Shown: positions 46,043 through 57,264 of the stretch, in pieces
Layout: each line of letters begins with the position of its first letter
How positions within the stretch are numbered: the stretch's first letter is position 1
Assembly: GCA_964017125.1 (NCBI GenBank)
Contig: OZ024909.1
Coordinates: forward strand, 69,131,661 to 69,195,660
DNA from: Flabesymbios commensalis
Lineage: Eukaryota > Annelida > Polychaeta > Terebellida > Flabelligeridae
Direction: 5' to 3'
DNA: 64,000 nt
Notes under the pieces: generated by a model
Told to the model about the DNA's origin: nothing
Seen by the model: the letters and a program-made list of their open reading frames with translations, nothing else
The model's database searches: none
Position numbers and translations under genes: made by a program

Positions 46043-46453
46043 CTGACTGACTGACTGACTGACTGACTGACTGACTGACTGACTGACTGTCTGACTGACT
46101 GACTGACTGACTGACTGACTGACTGACTGACTGACTGACTGACTGACTGACTGACTGACTGACTGACTGACTGACTGACTGACTGACTGACTGACTGACT
46201 GACTGACTGACTGACTGACTGACTGACTGACTGACTGACTGACTGACTGACTGACTGACTGCCTGACTGACTGACTGACTGACTGACTGACTGACTGACT
46301 GACTGACTGACTGACTGACTGACTGACTGACTGACTGACTGACTGACTGACTGACTGGCTGACTGACTGACTGACTGACTGACTGACTGACTGACTGACT
46401 GACTGACTGACTGACTGACTGACTGACTGACTGACTGACTGACTGACTGACTG
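46043..46453. repeat. (GACT)n tetranucleotide run, about 100 units
   Basis: Nearly uninterrupted; a few single-base variants at about 46089, 46262 and 46358. It gives 217-250 aa Ser-Val-Gln frames on the minus strand that are not genes. Confidence 0.97.
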
Positions 46454-46870
46454 TCACCGGAATGTCTGGGAATCATGACCTCTAGACTAACGATGCTAGT
46501 CAGATGAAGCTACTCCTATACAAGTGCTAATACAGCGCGGGAATCGACTTTAGACGTCAGAATCTGACGTCTGTAGACGTCTAAAGTCGATCCTACAGAT
46601 GTCAGATTCTGACGTCTAAAGTCGATCACCGCACTGTAAGAGTAAACATATTCATCATGGGGCGTTGTGTATTCGTGTCTGGTCTTGATGCTGATCTTTA
46701 GTGACTGAGCAGCTCATGCACCGGAATGTCTGGGAATCATGACCTCTAGACTAACGATGCTAGTCAGATGAAGCTACCCACTCACCCGTTCATACACGCG
46801 TGTCATCCTTAACTACTAAAGCGCTAATCGCGACTAGTGTCTGTTAAAAGAAATGAGTGTTTAAACATAA
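46454..46870. repeat. Locally duplicated segment, copies 2 and 3
   Basis: CACCGGAATGTCTGGGAATC directly follows the (GACT)n run at 46455 and recurs at 46720 after GTGACTGAGCAGCTCATG. A hairpin at 46528-46640 uses AGCGCGGGAATCGACTTTAG / GACGTCAGAATCTGACGTC. Confidence 0.8.
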
Positions 46871-47059
46871 AGATTTTGGAAAATTTTTGGTTTTAAATTA
46901 AACAAATGTGAGTAATTTTCACCCACAAATATAAATCATTGAAATTAGAGCTTTAAGATATTTATAATGATTTTTAATTTTTTGAAGAAAAACAATAATC
47001 TATTATCTATATATATATATGACCAAATTATTCTATTCTATTCTATTCTATAAGGATCG

Positions 47060-47135
47060 CCCACTGGGCACACGGCGTTGTTACGACGTTGAATCAACGT
47101 CAATAACGTCGTAACAATGTCGTGTGCCCAGTGGG
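47060..47135. mobile_element. Foldback family C copy
   Basis: CCCACTGGGCACACGGCGTT - GTTACGACGTTGAATCAACG - complement, ending CGTGTGCCCAGTGGG. Confidence 0.85.
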
Positions 47136-47293
47136 GAGTTTTGTAGCGTAAATTTGAAATAGTATATGTCTTGTGTATTTCATTTTTTTTTGTGCACATT
47201 GCAATTCATATCTGTAAAATGCAAATACAAATGTGAGTGATAGCTGGGGGGGGGGGGGGGGTTAGGAGGTTTAATAGCATTTCTTGGGAGTGC

Positions 47294-47346
47294 TACCCAG
47301 TAAACACGAAACATTTGTATAAAAGATGTTTTGTGTTGGCTGGGTA
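47294..47346. mobile_element. Family A variant B, internally deleted
   Basis: TACCCAGTAAACACGAAACA-TTTGTAT next to AAAGATGTTTTGTGTTGGCT-GGGTA; the centre is gone. Confidence 0.7.
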
Positions 47347-47739
47347 AGTGAATGACGCACAGATTTTTTGTCTTGAAAAATCAAAATGTAAATATACATA
47401 TCATTCTATTGTTTATGTATGGCCATTCATAATATGTTATTGAAAGAATGGCAGGGTCGGTAGGACAATATCAATAACAAGGAGTTGATGGGCTGATAAA
47501 ATGGATTATAAACGATTATAGTCGTGCTTAGGGGTAAAAGGGTTAATGCTGCCTGTCACGCCGAAGCCCGCCGGCTCGTCACCCACTCTGGCAGGCAGAT
47601 TTCAAACATACAACATGTTTCTTCTCCGCTCGCTCGTGAGTATTTGCGGGAGCCTCTGTGACTGGTAGGTAGCATACTCGATCCCAAATCAAGGGGACAA
47701 TATGTCATCTCCACAAAAATGGACACTCATAAGCAATTA

Positions 47740-49432
47740 CCGTGTGTACCGTGTGCACTGTGTGTACTATGTGTACCGTGTGTACCATGTGTACCGTGTG
47801 TACATTGTCATGGTGTGTACCATGTGTACCATGTGTACCGTGTGTACAATGCCATGGTATGTACCATGTGTACCGTGTGTATCGTGTGTACCGTGTGTAT
47901 CATGTGTACCGTGTGTATCATGTGTACCATGTGTACCGTGTGTACCATGTGTACCGTGTGTACCGTATGTAGCGTGTGTACCATGTGTACTGTGTGTACC
48001 ATGTGTACCGTGTGTACCATGTGTACCATGTGTACCGTGTGTACCGTGTGTACTGTGAGTACCGTGTGTACCGTGTGTACTGTGTGTATCGTGTGTACAT
48101 TGTCATGGTGTGTACCATGTGTACCATGTGCACCGTGTGTACCGTGTGTACAATGTGTACCGTGTATAGCGTGTGTACCATGTGTACCACGTGCACCAAG
48201 TGTACCATATGTACTGTGTGTACCATGTGTATCATGTGTACCATGTGTACCATGTGTACCAAGTGTACTGTGTGTATCGTGTGTACCGTGTGTACCGTGT
48301 GTACCGTGTGTACCGTGTGTACCAAGTATACTGTGTGTACTGTGTGTATCGTGTGTACCGTGTGTACCGTGTGTACCGTGTGTACCGTGTGTACCATGTG
48401 TACCGTGTGCACTGTGTGTACTGTGTGTACAGTGTGTACCGTGTCTACCATGTGTACCGTGTCTACCATGTGTACCGTGTGTACCAAATATACTGTGTGT
48501 ACCGTGTGTACCGTGTGTACCGTATGTATCGTGTGTACTGTGTGTACCGTGTGTACCATGTGTACCGTGTGTACTGTATGTACCATGTGTATCGTGTGTA
48601 CTGTGTGTACTATGTGTACTGTGTGTACCGTGTCTACCATGTGTACCGTGTGTACCATGTGCACCGTGTGTACCATGTGCACCGTGTGTACCGTGTGTAC
48701 CGTGTGTACCGTGTGTACCGTGTGTATCATGTGTACCGTGTGTACCGTGTGTATCGTGTGCATCATGTGTACCATGTGTTTCGTGTGTACTGTGTGTACC
48801 GCGTGTACCGTGTGTACCGTGTGTACCGTGTGTATCATGTGTACCATGTGTTTCGTGTGTACGGTGTGTATCGTGTGTACCGTGTGTACCGTGTGTACCA
48901 TGTGTAGCGTGTGTACCAAGTGTACCATGTGTACTGTGTTTACAGTGTGTACCGTGTGTACCGTGTGTACCGTGTGTACCATGTGTACCGTGTGTACCGT
49001 GTGTACCATGTGTACCGTGTGTACCAAGTGTACCATGTGTACTGTGCTTACCGTGTGTACCGTGTGTACTGTGTGTACAGTGTGTACCATGTTTAACGTG
49101 TGTACCATGTGTACCATGTGTACCATGTGTACCGTGTGTACAGTGTGTACCGTGTGTACAGTGTGTACAGTGTGTACCGTGTGTACAGTGTGTACAGTGT
49201 GTACCGTATGTATCGTGTGCATTATGTGTACTGTGTGTACAGTGTGTACCGTGTGTACTGTGTGTATCGTGTGTATCGTTTGTACTATGTGTACTGTGTG
49301 TACAGTGTATCGTGTGTACTGTGTGTATCGTGTGTACCGTGTGTACTGTGTGTACCTTGTGTGCCGTGTGTACAGTGTGTACAGTGTGTATTGTATGTAC
49401 CGTGTGTACTGCGTGTACAGTGTGTACCGACT
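47740..49432. repeat. 9-bp minisatellite, about 190 copies
   Basis: Unit GTGTACCGT with CAT, CTG, AAG and similar variants in the last codon-like triplet. The unit is a multiple of three and lacks stops in most phases, so it gives long frames on both strands (up to 577 aa plus, 544 aa minus). None has a signal, a domain or non-repeat sequence. Confidence 0.97.
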
Positions 49433-49552
49433 TTGATCTCATCTCAACTTGATCTCCTTTCCATTAGAAAAGTTAAGATCAATACTAACTTTCTGGTGGG
49501 AAAGGGTGAAAGTTATGATTAATCCTAACTTTTCTAATGGACAAAAGATAAA
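49433..49552. repeat. Foldback with CATTAGAAAAGTTA arms
   Basis: TTTGATCTCATCTCAAC, TTTCCATTAGAAAAGTTAAG ... ATCCTAACTTTTCTAATGGA. Related to 27371-27468. Confidence 0.7.
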
Positions 49553-49804
49553 CTGCAAATAAGATAAAAGCTAATATGTTTAGTAAGATTATCCCCATAA
49601 ATTCTATATTTTTCTATATGATCAAATTATATAACAATATCTGATGAAACAAAGCCTATGATGTGTACCGGGCTTTATGGATTGGCCTTTTGATGTATGA
49701 ACGTGTTTGCACAAAAATCCCACCATCACCATTGATATGGATTCACATGTGGATTGAGAGTGCTGTGTTGGCCAACAAACAGGACACGTTCACCCATTGT
49801 ATGT

Positions 49805-49960
49805 TTAACCCTTAAAGCGCTGAATGTTTTATATAAACGATCGAGACCAAAGAGTTTGTTCAATCTAAAATCATCATTCATTTGAATACCTGTGCTATGG
49901 GTCTACTACAGCCAATCAGATTCTGATGACTGAAGCCAATCCTTGCGCTGTAAGAGTTAA
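49805..49960. mobile_element. TTAA-type miniature element (subfamily 3), compact
   Basis: TTAACCCTTAAAGCGCTGAA and CCTTGCGCTGTAAGAGTTAA, TTAA on both ends, 156 bp. ATTTGAATACCTGTGCTATG is shared with the 12409 copy. Confidence 0.75.
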
Positions 49961-50137
49961 TGTTAGTCCACCGTCTGCGACGCTAGCCCAAAATTAAACA
50001 GACAATGGGTCATATTCTGCTATTTTATGGGTGGCGGCTAGCTGAGAATAGAGAAACAAGATTCCGAAAAACCCGCAGAAGTTATCTATTTTATATAAGT
50101 GATGCAATGCGATGTTACACAGCTGTCTCACGGTTGT

Positions 50138-50246
50138 CCCCAGCAATCAAAAAACATGTGTATAACATTTATATAACGTCGGCCCAACGTCTTCGACGTT
50201 GGTCCAACATTGTATAAATGTTATACAAATGGTTTGTGTTTGCTGA
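50138..50246. mobile_element. Foldback family A, variant B
   Basis: CCCAGCAATCAAAAAACATG ... AAATGGTTTGTGTTTGCTG; arms TATAACATTTATATAACGTC and complement, centre CAACGTCTTCGACGTTGG. Confidence 0.8.
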
Positions 50247-51134
50247 GTTATGGGTGACACGTCGGCCCGGCATTGAGTCAAAGCTGGGTATATGTTTGCT
50301 GCTTCTTGGGAGTTGCCTTTGCTTATCACGCGAGTCGGGCTATGTTTATGTTTCATTGCACGAACACAAACTTAATTACTGTCTGGTCTTCTGCATGAAA
50401 AGCTTTCAGAAATCCATTACAAATTCTGTTTTTGCCCCCCCCCCTTTCGGGTAGTCAAAACTTTCTTAATAACAAAAAAATAATATTCTATTAATTATTC
50501 ATCCAAAATTGGTTGCTCCAGAATTCAATTTGTTCACTTGTTTTACATTTTCCATCTATTTTTGTAGAGTAAAATCACGAGTATTTTTTCAAACGATTTT
50601 GTCAAGTCTAATTGTACGTAACCTATGCGTATTGTCATACGCTAGTTAGGTGTCTAAAATGTATATTCCCCCTCTAATTGGAATTAAATATATAAAAAAT
50701 ACCACAATTATGCGACGAATGTATTAAATTAAAATAAATGTATTGTTCAAAGTGACTGAAAGTACGTACTTAATCATTGAATTGCTCAGGGCTACTTAGA
50801 GTTATCAAAACGAGACCAGAACACATATGTACATGTAGGGACGCAAATAGTAAAAAAAATAGTTTGGTTATATATATTCGTTGGCACACCCACGCCATAC
50901 CAATAAGGATTGACGAGCACGGCGGCAAGCAAGAGAGATTCATGAGATCTGGAGTCGCTAAGTGATAGTCTTACAATCTGACGGGTTTTTCTATTACCCA
51001 TAACTCGCCGTAATGATGGCTGCCGCCTGGCGAATGAAGCCGTACCTCTCCACATTCGTGGCGCGTCCCATACATCTTCTAGGAATGACGCTGAGCACGC
51101 ATATATTGTTTTTACTTGGAGACCGCCTCGCCCC

Positions 51135-51229
51135 TTGCAATCACAAGAAGTTGAACCAATGCTGGTTAAAAGTTGGTCCAGCGTCTTACACGATGGACCA
51201 ACATTAAGCCAACGTCTTGTGTTTGCTGT
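51135..51229. mobile_element. Foldback family A copy
   Basis: TGCAATCACAAGAAGTTG ... CAACGTCTTGTGTTTGCTG, centre GGTCCAGCGTCTTACACG. Worn fragments follow at about 51345-51395 and 51480-51720. Confidence 0.7.
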
Positions 51230-51829
51230 CGCAGGCTAAAGAGTTGGTTTTATATTGCAGGTTAGGCGTGGCTGGATGGCTGACCAGAATACTAATTCAC
51301 ATGGAAACCTCACGAATACAGATTTGGCTTCCATTATGGATATCACAAGTACGACACGTTGGCCTCTTCGACGCTGGCCCAGCAATAACAGGGTGAATCC
51401 CCCAGGAAACTTCAGGGAAGTTAACTTCTATTATGGCATGATATGAGAGCCAAACTGGTGGTTCCATGAGGGCTCAGCATCGCAAGCTCTGGGCTATCAT
51501 TAAAACACCATTGGGTTAAAAACTTGAGAAACACCCAGCACACAGGACAGCCGTTGTTGGCAGCATATTGGGACAACGGCGCCGACTATGAGCTAACAAA
51601 AACTGGAATAGGCCCAATGTCTCATTAAGTCGCCTTCCATTATAGACTGATGAAAAACATTGACACATTACGTGCCAGCGTCTGAAACGTTGGTCCAATG
51701 CTCAATCATCCTTGTTAATAAGTCTTTTATAGGTTGTCATAGTTATTTATGCATGTCCTATGTTTGTCCATTTCCATTACTAATGGAGATTTATTATTCT
51801 TCCATCTTTCCATGTGTTATCTGATATTT

Positions 51830-54800
51830 GGCTATAGCCATGGTTACCGTTAGAAACGACGTCATGATTTAGTGTGACGTAATTTGGCTATAGCCATGGT
51901 TACCGCTCGAAACGACGTCATGAGTGTGACGTTATTTGGTTATTGCCATGGTTACCGTTAGAAACAAAGTCATGATCAAGTGTGACATTATTTGGCTATA
52001 GTCATGGTTACCGTTAAAAACGACGTCATCTGCGTGACGTTCTTTGTCTACAGCCATGATTACCGTTACAAGCGACGTCATGCATGTGAAGTTATTTGGC
52101 TAAAGCCATGGTTACCATTAGAAACGACGTCATGCGTGTGACATTATTTGGCAATAGCCATGGATACAGTCGGAAACGACGTCATGGATGTGACGTTATT
52201 TGGTTATAGCCATGGTTACCGTTAGAAACGACGTCATAGATGTGACGTTATTTGGCTATAGCCATGGCTACCGCTAGAAACGACGTAATGAGTGTGAAGT
52301 TGTTTGGCTATAGCCATGGTTACCGTTGGTAACGACGTAATGAGTGGAACGTTATTTGGTTATAGCCATGGTTACCATTAGAAACGACGTCACTAATATG
52401 ACGTTATTAGGCCATAGCCATGGTTACTGTTACCAACGACGTCATGAGTGTGACGTTATTTCGCTATAGCCATGTTACCATTAAAACGACGTCATGTGTT
52501 TGACGTTGTTTGGCTATAGCCTGGCTATAGCCATGGTTACTGTTAGAAACGACGTCATGTGTGTGACGTTATTTGGCTATAGCCATGGTTACCACGACGT
52601 CATGGATGTGACGTTATTTGGCTACAGCCATGGTTTCCGTTCGAAACGACGTCATGGAAGTGACGTTATTAGACAATGGCCATGGTTACCGTTAGAACCG
52701 ACGTCATGGATGAGACGTTATTCGGCTATAGCCATGGTTACCGTTTAAAACGACGTCAAGTATGTGACGTTATTTGGCTATAGCCACGGTTACCGCTAGA
52801 AACTTATGTTCGTGAAGTTATTTGGCTAAAGCCATGATTACCGTTACAAACGACGTCGTGATGATGCGTGTGACGTTATTCGGTTATAGCCATGGTTACC
52901 GTTGGAAACGACGTCATAATCAAGTGTGACGTTATTTGGCTATAGCTATGATAACCGTTAGAAACAAAGTCATGATCAAGATTGACATTATTCGGCTATA
53001 TCCATTGTGATCGTTAAAAACGACGTCATGTGTGACGTTATTTGGCTACAGCCATGGTTACTGTTAGAAGCGACGTCATGCGTGTGACGTTAATTGGCTA
53101 TAGATTTGGTCATTTTTATAATTAATATATTTTCTAGCCATGGTTCCGGTAGAAAAAACAAAGTCATGATCAAGATTGAAATTATTCGGCTTTAGCCATT
53201 GTTACCGTTAGAAACGACGTCATGTGTGACGTTATTTGGTTACAGCCATGGTTACTGTTAGAAACGATGTCATGCGTGTGACGTTACTTGCCTATAGCCA
53301 TGGTTACCATTAGAAACGACGTCACGAGTATGACGTTATTTGGCTATAGCCATGGTTATCGTTAGCAACGACGTCATGAGTGTGATGTTATTTGGCTATA
53401 GCCATGCTTACCGTTAGAAACGACGCCATGGATGTGACGTTATTCGGCTATAGCCATGGTTACCGTTTAAAACGACGTCAAGGATGTGACGTTATTTGGC
53501 TATTGCCACGGTTACCGCTGGAAACGACGTCATGAGCGTGACTTTATTTGGCTATAGCCATGGTTACCGTTAGAAACGACGTAATGAGTGGGATGTTATT
53601 TGGCTATAGTCATGGTTACCGTTAGAAACGACGTAATGAGTGGGACGTTATTTGGCTATAGTCATGGTTACCGCTAGAAACGATGTAATGAGTGTGAAGT
53701 TGTTTGGCTATAGCCATGGGTACCGTTAGAAACGACGTAATGAGTGGGACGTTATTTTGTTATAGCCATGGTTACCATTAGAAACGACGTCACAAGTATG
53801 ACGTTATTTGGCTATAGCCATGGTTACCGTTACCAATGACGTCATGAGTGTGACGTTATTTGGCTATAGCCATGTCACCATTAAAACGACGTCATGTGTT
53901 TGACGTTATTTGGCTATAGCCATGGTTACCGTTAGAAACGACGTCACGTGTGTGACGTTATTTGGCTATAGCCATAGTTACCACGACATCATGGATGTGA
54001 CGTTTTTTTGGTTTTTGGTTTCCGTTAGAAACGACGTCATGTAAGTGACGTTATTAGACAATGGCCATGTTTACCGTTAGAAACGACGCCATGAGTGTGA
54101 AGTTATTTGGCTATGGCCATGGAAACCGTTGCAAACGACGTCATGAACGTGAAGTTATTTGGCTACAGCCATAGTTACCGTTAGAAAAGACGTTATAGAT
54201 GTGACGGTATTTTGTTATAGCCATGGTTACCGTTAGAAACGACGTCAAGTTATTTGGCTAAAGCCATGATTACCGTTACAAACGACGTCGTGATGATGCG
54301 TGTGACGTTATTCGGTTATAGCCATGGTAACCGTTGGAAACGACGTTATAATCAACAGTGACGTTATTTGGCTATAGCCATGGTAACCGTTAGAAACAAA
54401 GTCATGATCAAGATTGACATTATTCGGCTTTAGCCATTGTTACCGTTAGAAACGACGTCATCTGTGACGTTATTTGGCTACAGCCACGGTTACTGTTAGA
54501 AACGACGTTATGCGTGTGATGGTATTTGGCTATAGCCATGGTTACCGCTACCAACGACGTCATGAGTGTGACAGTTTTTGGCTATAGATTAGGTAATTTT
54601 TATAATTAATATATTTTTTAGCCATGGTTCGCATTAGAAACAAAGTCATGATCAAGATCGACATTATTTGGCTATAGCCATTGTTACCGTTAGAAACAAC
54701 GTCATGTGTGACGTTATTTGCCTACAGCCATGGTTACCGTTAGAAACGACGTCATGCATGTGACGTTACTTGGTTATAGCCATGGTTACCGTTAGAAACG

Positions 54801-55905
54801 ACGTCATGGATGTGACGTTATTTGTCTATAGCCATGGTTACCATTAGAAACGACGTCACGAGTATGACGTTATTTGGTTATATCCATGGTTAACGTTAGC
54901 AACGACGTCATGAGTGTGACGTTATTTGGCAATAGCGATGGTTACCGTTAGAAACGACGCCATGGATGTTACGTTATTTCGCTATAGCCATGGTTACCGT
55001 TACAAACGACGTCGTGATGATGCGTGTGACGTTATTTGGCTATAGCCATGGTTACCACGACGTCATGGATGTGACGTTATTTGGCTACAGCCATGGTTAC
55101 CATTAGAAACGACTTCACGAGTATGACATTTATTGGCTATAAACATGGTTACCGTTAGAAACGACGTCATGGATGAGACGGTATTTAGCTATAGCCATGG
55201 TTACCGTTAGAAACGACGCCATGGATGTGACGTTATTTGGCTTTAGCCATGGTTACCGTTTAAAACGACTTCAAAGATGTGACGTTATTTGGCTATAGCC
55301 ATGGTTACCGTTAGAAACGACATCATGGATGTGACGTTATTTGGCTATAGCCATGGCTACCATTAGAAACGACGTCATGCGTGTGACGTTATTTAGCTTT
55401 GGCTATAGCCATGGTTACCGTTAGAAACGACGTCATGGATGTGACGTTATTTGGTTATAGCCATGGTTACCGTTGGAAACGACGTCATGGATGTGACGTC
55501 ATTTGGCTATAGCCATGGTTACCGTTAGAAACGACGTCATAATCAAGTGTGACGTAATTTGGCTATAGTCATGGTTACCGTTAGAAACAAAGTCATGATA
55601 AAGATTGACATTACTCGGCTATAGCCATTGTTACCGTTAGAAACGACGTGATGTGTGACGTTATTTGGCTACAGCCATGATTGCCGTTAGAAACGACGTC
55701 ATGCGTGTGACGTTATTTGGATATGGGAATGCTTACCGTATCAAACGACGTCATGTGTGTGACGTTATTTGGGTATAGCCATGATTACCGTTTAAAACGA
55801 CGTCATGCGTGTGACGTTATCTGGCTATAGCCATGGTTACCATTGGAAACGACGTCATGCGTGAGACGTTATTTGGCTATAGATTTGGCAATCTTTATAA
55901 TTAAT
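51830..55905. repeat. 52-bp satellite array, roughly 75 monomers
   Basis: Monomer: GTGACGTTATTTGGCTATAG, CCATGGTTACCGTTAGAAAC, GACGTCATGAGT. Most monomers carry three palindromes (GGCTATAGCC, CCATGG, GACGTC) and a CRE-like TGACGT/GACGTCA. An AT-rich insert (TTTATAATTAATA...) follows a monomer at about 53114, 54598 and 55894, so there is higher-order structure of about 1.3-1.5 kb. Short ORFs here are by-products. Confidence 0.95.
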
Positions 55906-56185
55906 ACATTTTTTTTTAAATAAAAAATCAGTTTTGGTTTTTAAAAATATGTTCCCCCCATATATTTTTGTAGACTTTTGTTTGTGGAAAAATTTGTCTA
56001 TCACCATGATTGCGGTTAGATACATGTGTGAATTTACATGTTTAATTGTATTGAATTATTTCCTATCAATATCATAATTTATTTTTAATTTTTATATGAT
56101 TACTTGTGGCAGTCCACAAGACGTTTCGTGTTTGCTGGCGTGCCATTCGATGTATGCCAAAACCACAGATTTGTTTTGTGAGAAG

Positions 56186-56263
56186 TCGTCTCCTTGGATA
56201 TGAAAGGGTGTATCTGCCATTTGGGAAAGTGGCAGATACACCCTTTCATATCCAAAGAGACGA
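56186..56263. mobile_element. Foldback FB1 copy
   Basis: CGTCTCCTTGGATATGAAAG - GGTGTATCTGCCATTTGGGA and complement, ending CAAAGAGACG. Confidence 0.85.
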
Positions 56264-56770
56264 ATTAATCCTAATCCGGATCACTTAGATAACAGGGCCA
56301 GTAAAACCTGTGATATTGCTTGTGCCATCGTCATTGTGTGATTTGTGCAATGTGGTGTCGTGCAAAGGCAAATATCATTAACCACTTAGTGGGCCACCAT
56401 TCAATCTCCAGGGGTAGGGGGGGTGGAGCTGGCTGGAGTATTTTTCAAATTTATATTTTGAGACTGAATTTTCATGAAATAAATAATTGCTGAAGGACTT
56501 GTTGTAAATAAATATTTAATCGCCATCAAAAACAAATTCGCCCCGCTTCGCTCGGCATCATTAAATTACTCTTGTATATATTCGTGAATCCGCGCTTCGC
56601 TTGTCTCCTTAACCACCACATCAATACTAAGCCTTATTTGGGATCCAACCTTGTAGACAAAAAAAATTCTAAGAAAGTGAAATAAATATGAGTGTGAAAT
56701 AAATAAATTATTGCAGACAGGATGTGAAAATTATTAATTGAATGATGGCCCCCTTACTTGACAAGTAAGC
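56264..56770. other. Stretch without a recognised feature
   Basis: No ORF or repeat that I can support; mostly AT-rich. Confidence 0.4.
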
Positions 56771-56771
56771 A

Positions 56772-56864
56772 TGTACATATCGTCCCCTTGGATATGAAAG
56801 GGTGTATCTGCCACTTTGTAAAGTGGCAGATAAACCCTTTCATATCCAAGGGGACGATATGTAC
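56772..56864. mobile_element. Foldback FB1 copy, best preserved
   Basis: GTACATATCGTCCCCTTGGA - TATGAAAGGGTGTATCTGCC and complement, one mismatch in the arms. ATAT lies outside CGTCCCC and GGGGACG. Confidence 0.9.
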
Positions 56865-57264
56865 CTTTCCAATGACACCAGACATATATGCTTATAGCAG
56901 GACCAAAAAAAATCTAACTACTTAGTCACGTTGTTGAGTCTTGAAGGTCAGCATGTAGATGCTGGAATGTGCATACAATTCTCGGATAGGCAGCTTTTCA
57001 TTGTGTGTCTAGTCGACAGTATACTGTGTCACACTCAACACACGTTTTACATTGGTCACCCTAGTTAGCACCAGACAATGATGGATACATTTCATTTCCT
57101 GCTATTCTTCATTATTTGTTTTGTCCGATTATGTGATAACGATATCTTAATGATTTTTTTAGTCATTCTTGATTGGTTTTAGTGCATGTCATGCATAATG
57201 TCATACATAAATATTATATTCCAATAATATCTCAGAACGTTCTAATTGTGATGTAAAATAAGTC

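Larger units (their letters stand above)
46808..47543. mobile_element. Possible TTAA-type element enlarged by nested insertions
   Basis: Left CTTAACTACTAAAGCGCTAA-TCGCGACTAGTG, right GATTATAGTCGTGCTTAGGG-GTAAAAGGGTTAA. Within it lie a family C foldback (47060-47135), a TATTC/ATTCT run (47030-47052), a G16 run (47246-47261) and a family A deletion derivative (47294-47346). Confidence 0.4.

Noticed and set aside
45724-46476. 217-250 aa Ser-Val-Gln ORFs, also 148-196 aa ones at 33919-34745
   Set aside because: Translation of (GACT)n and 79-bp satellite DNA.
47719-49452. 577-aa Cys-Val-Pro ORF (plus) and 544-aa Thr-His-Gly ORF (minus)
   Set aside because: Pure products of a 9-bp tandem repeat; long frames are open on both strands, with no unique sequence.
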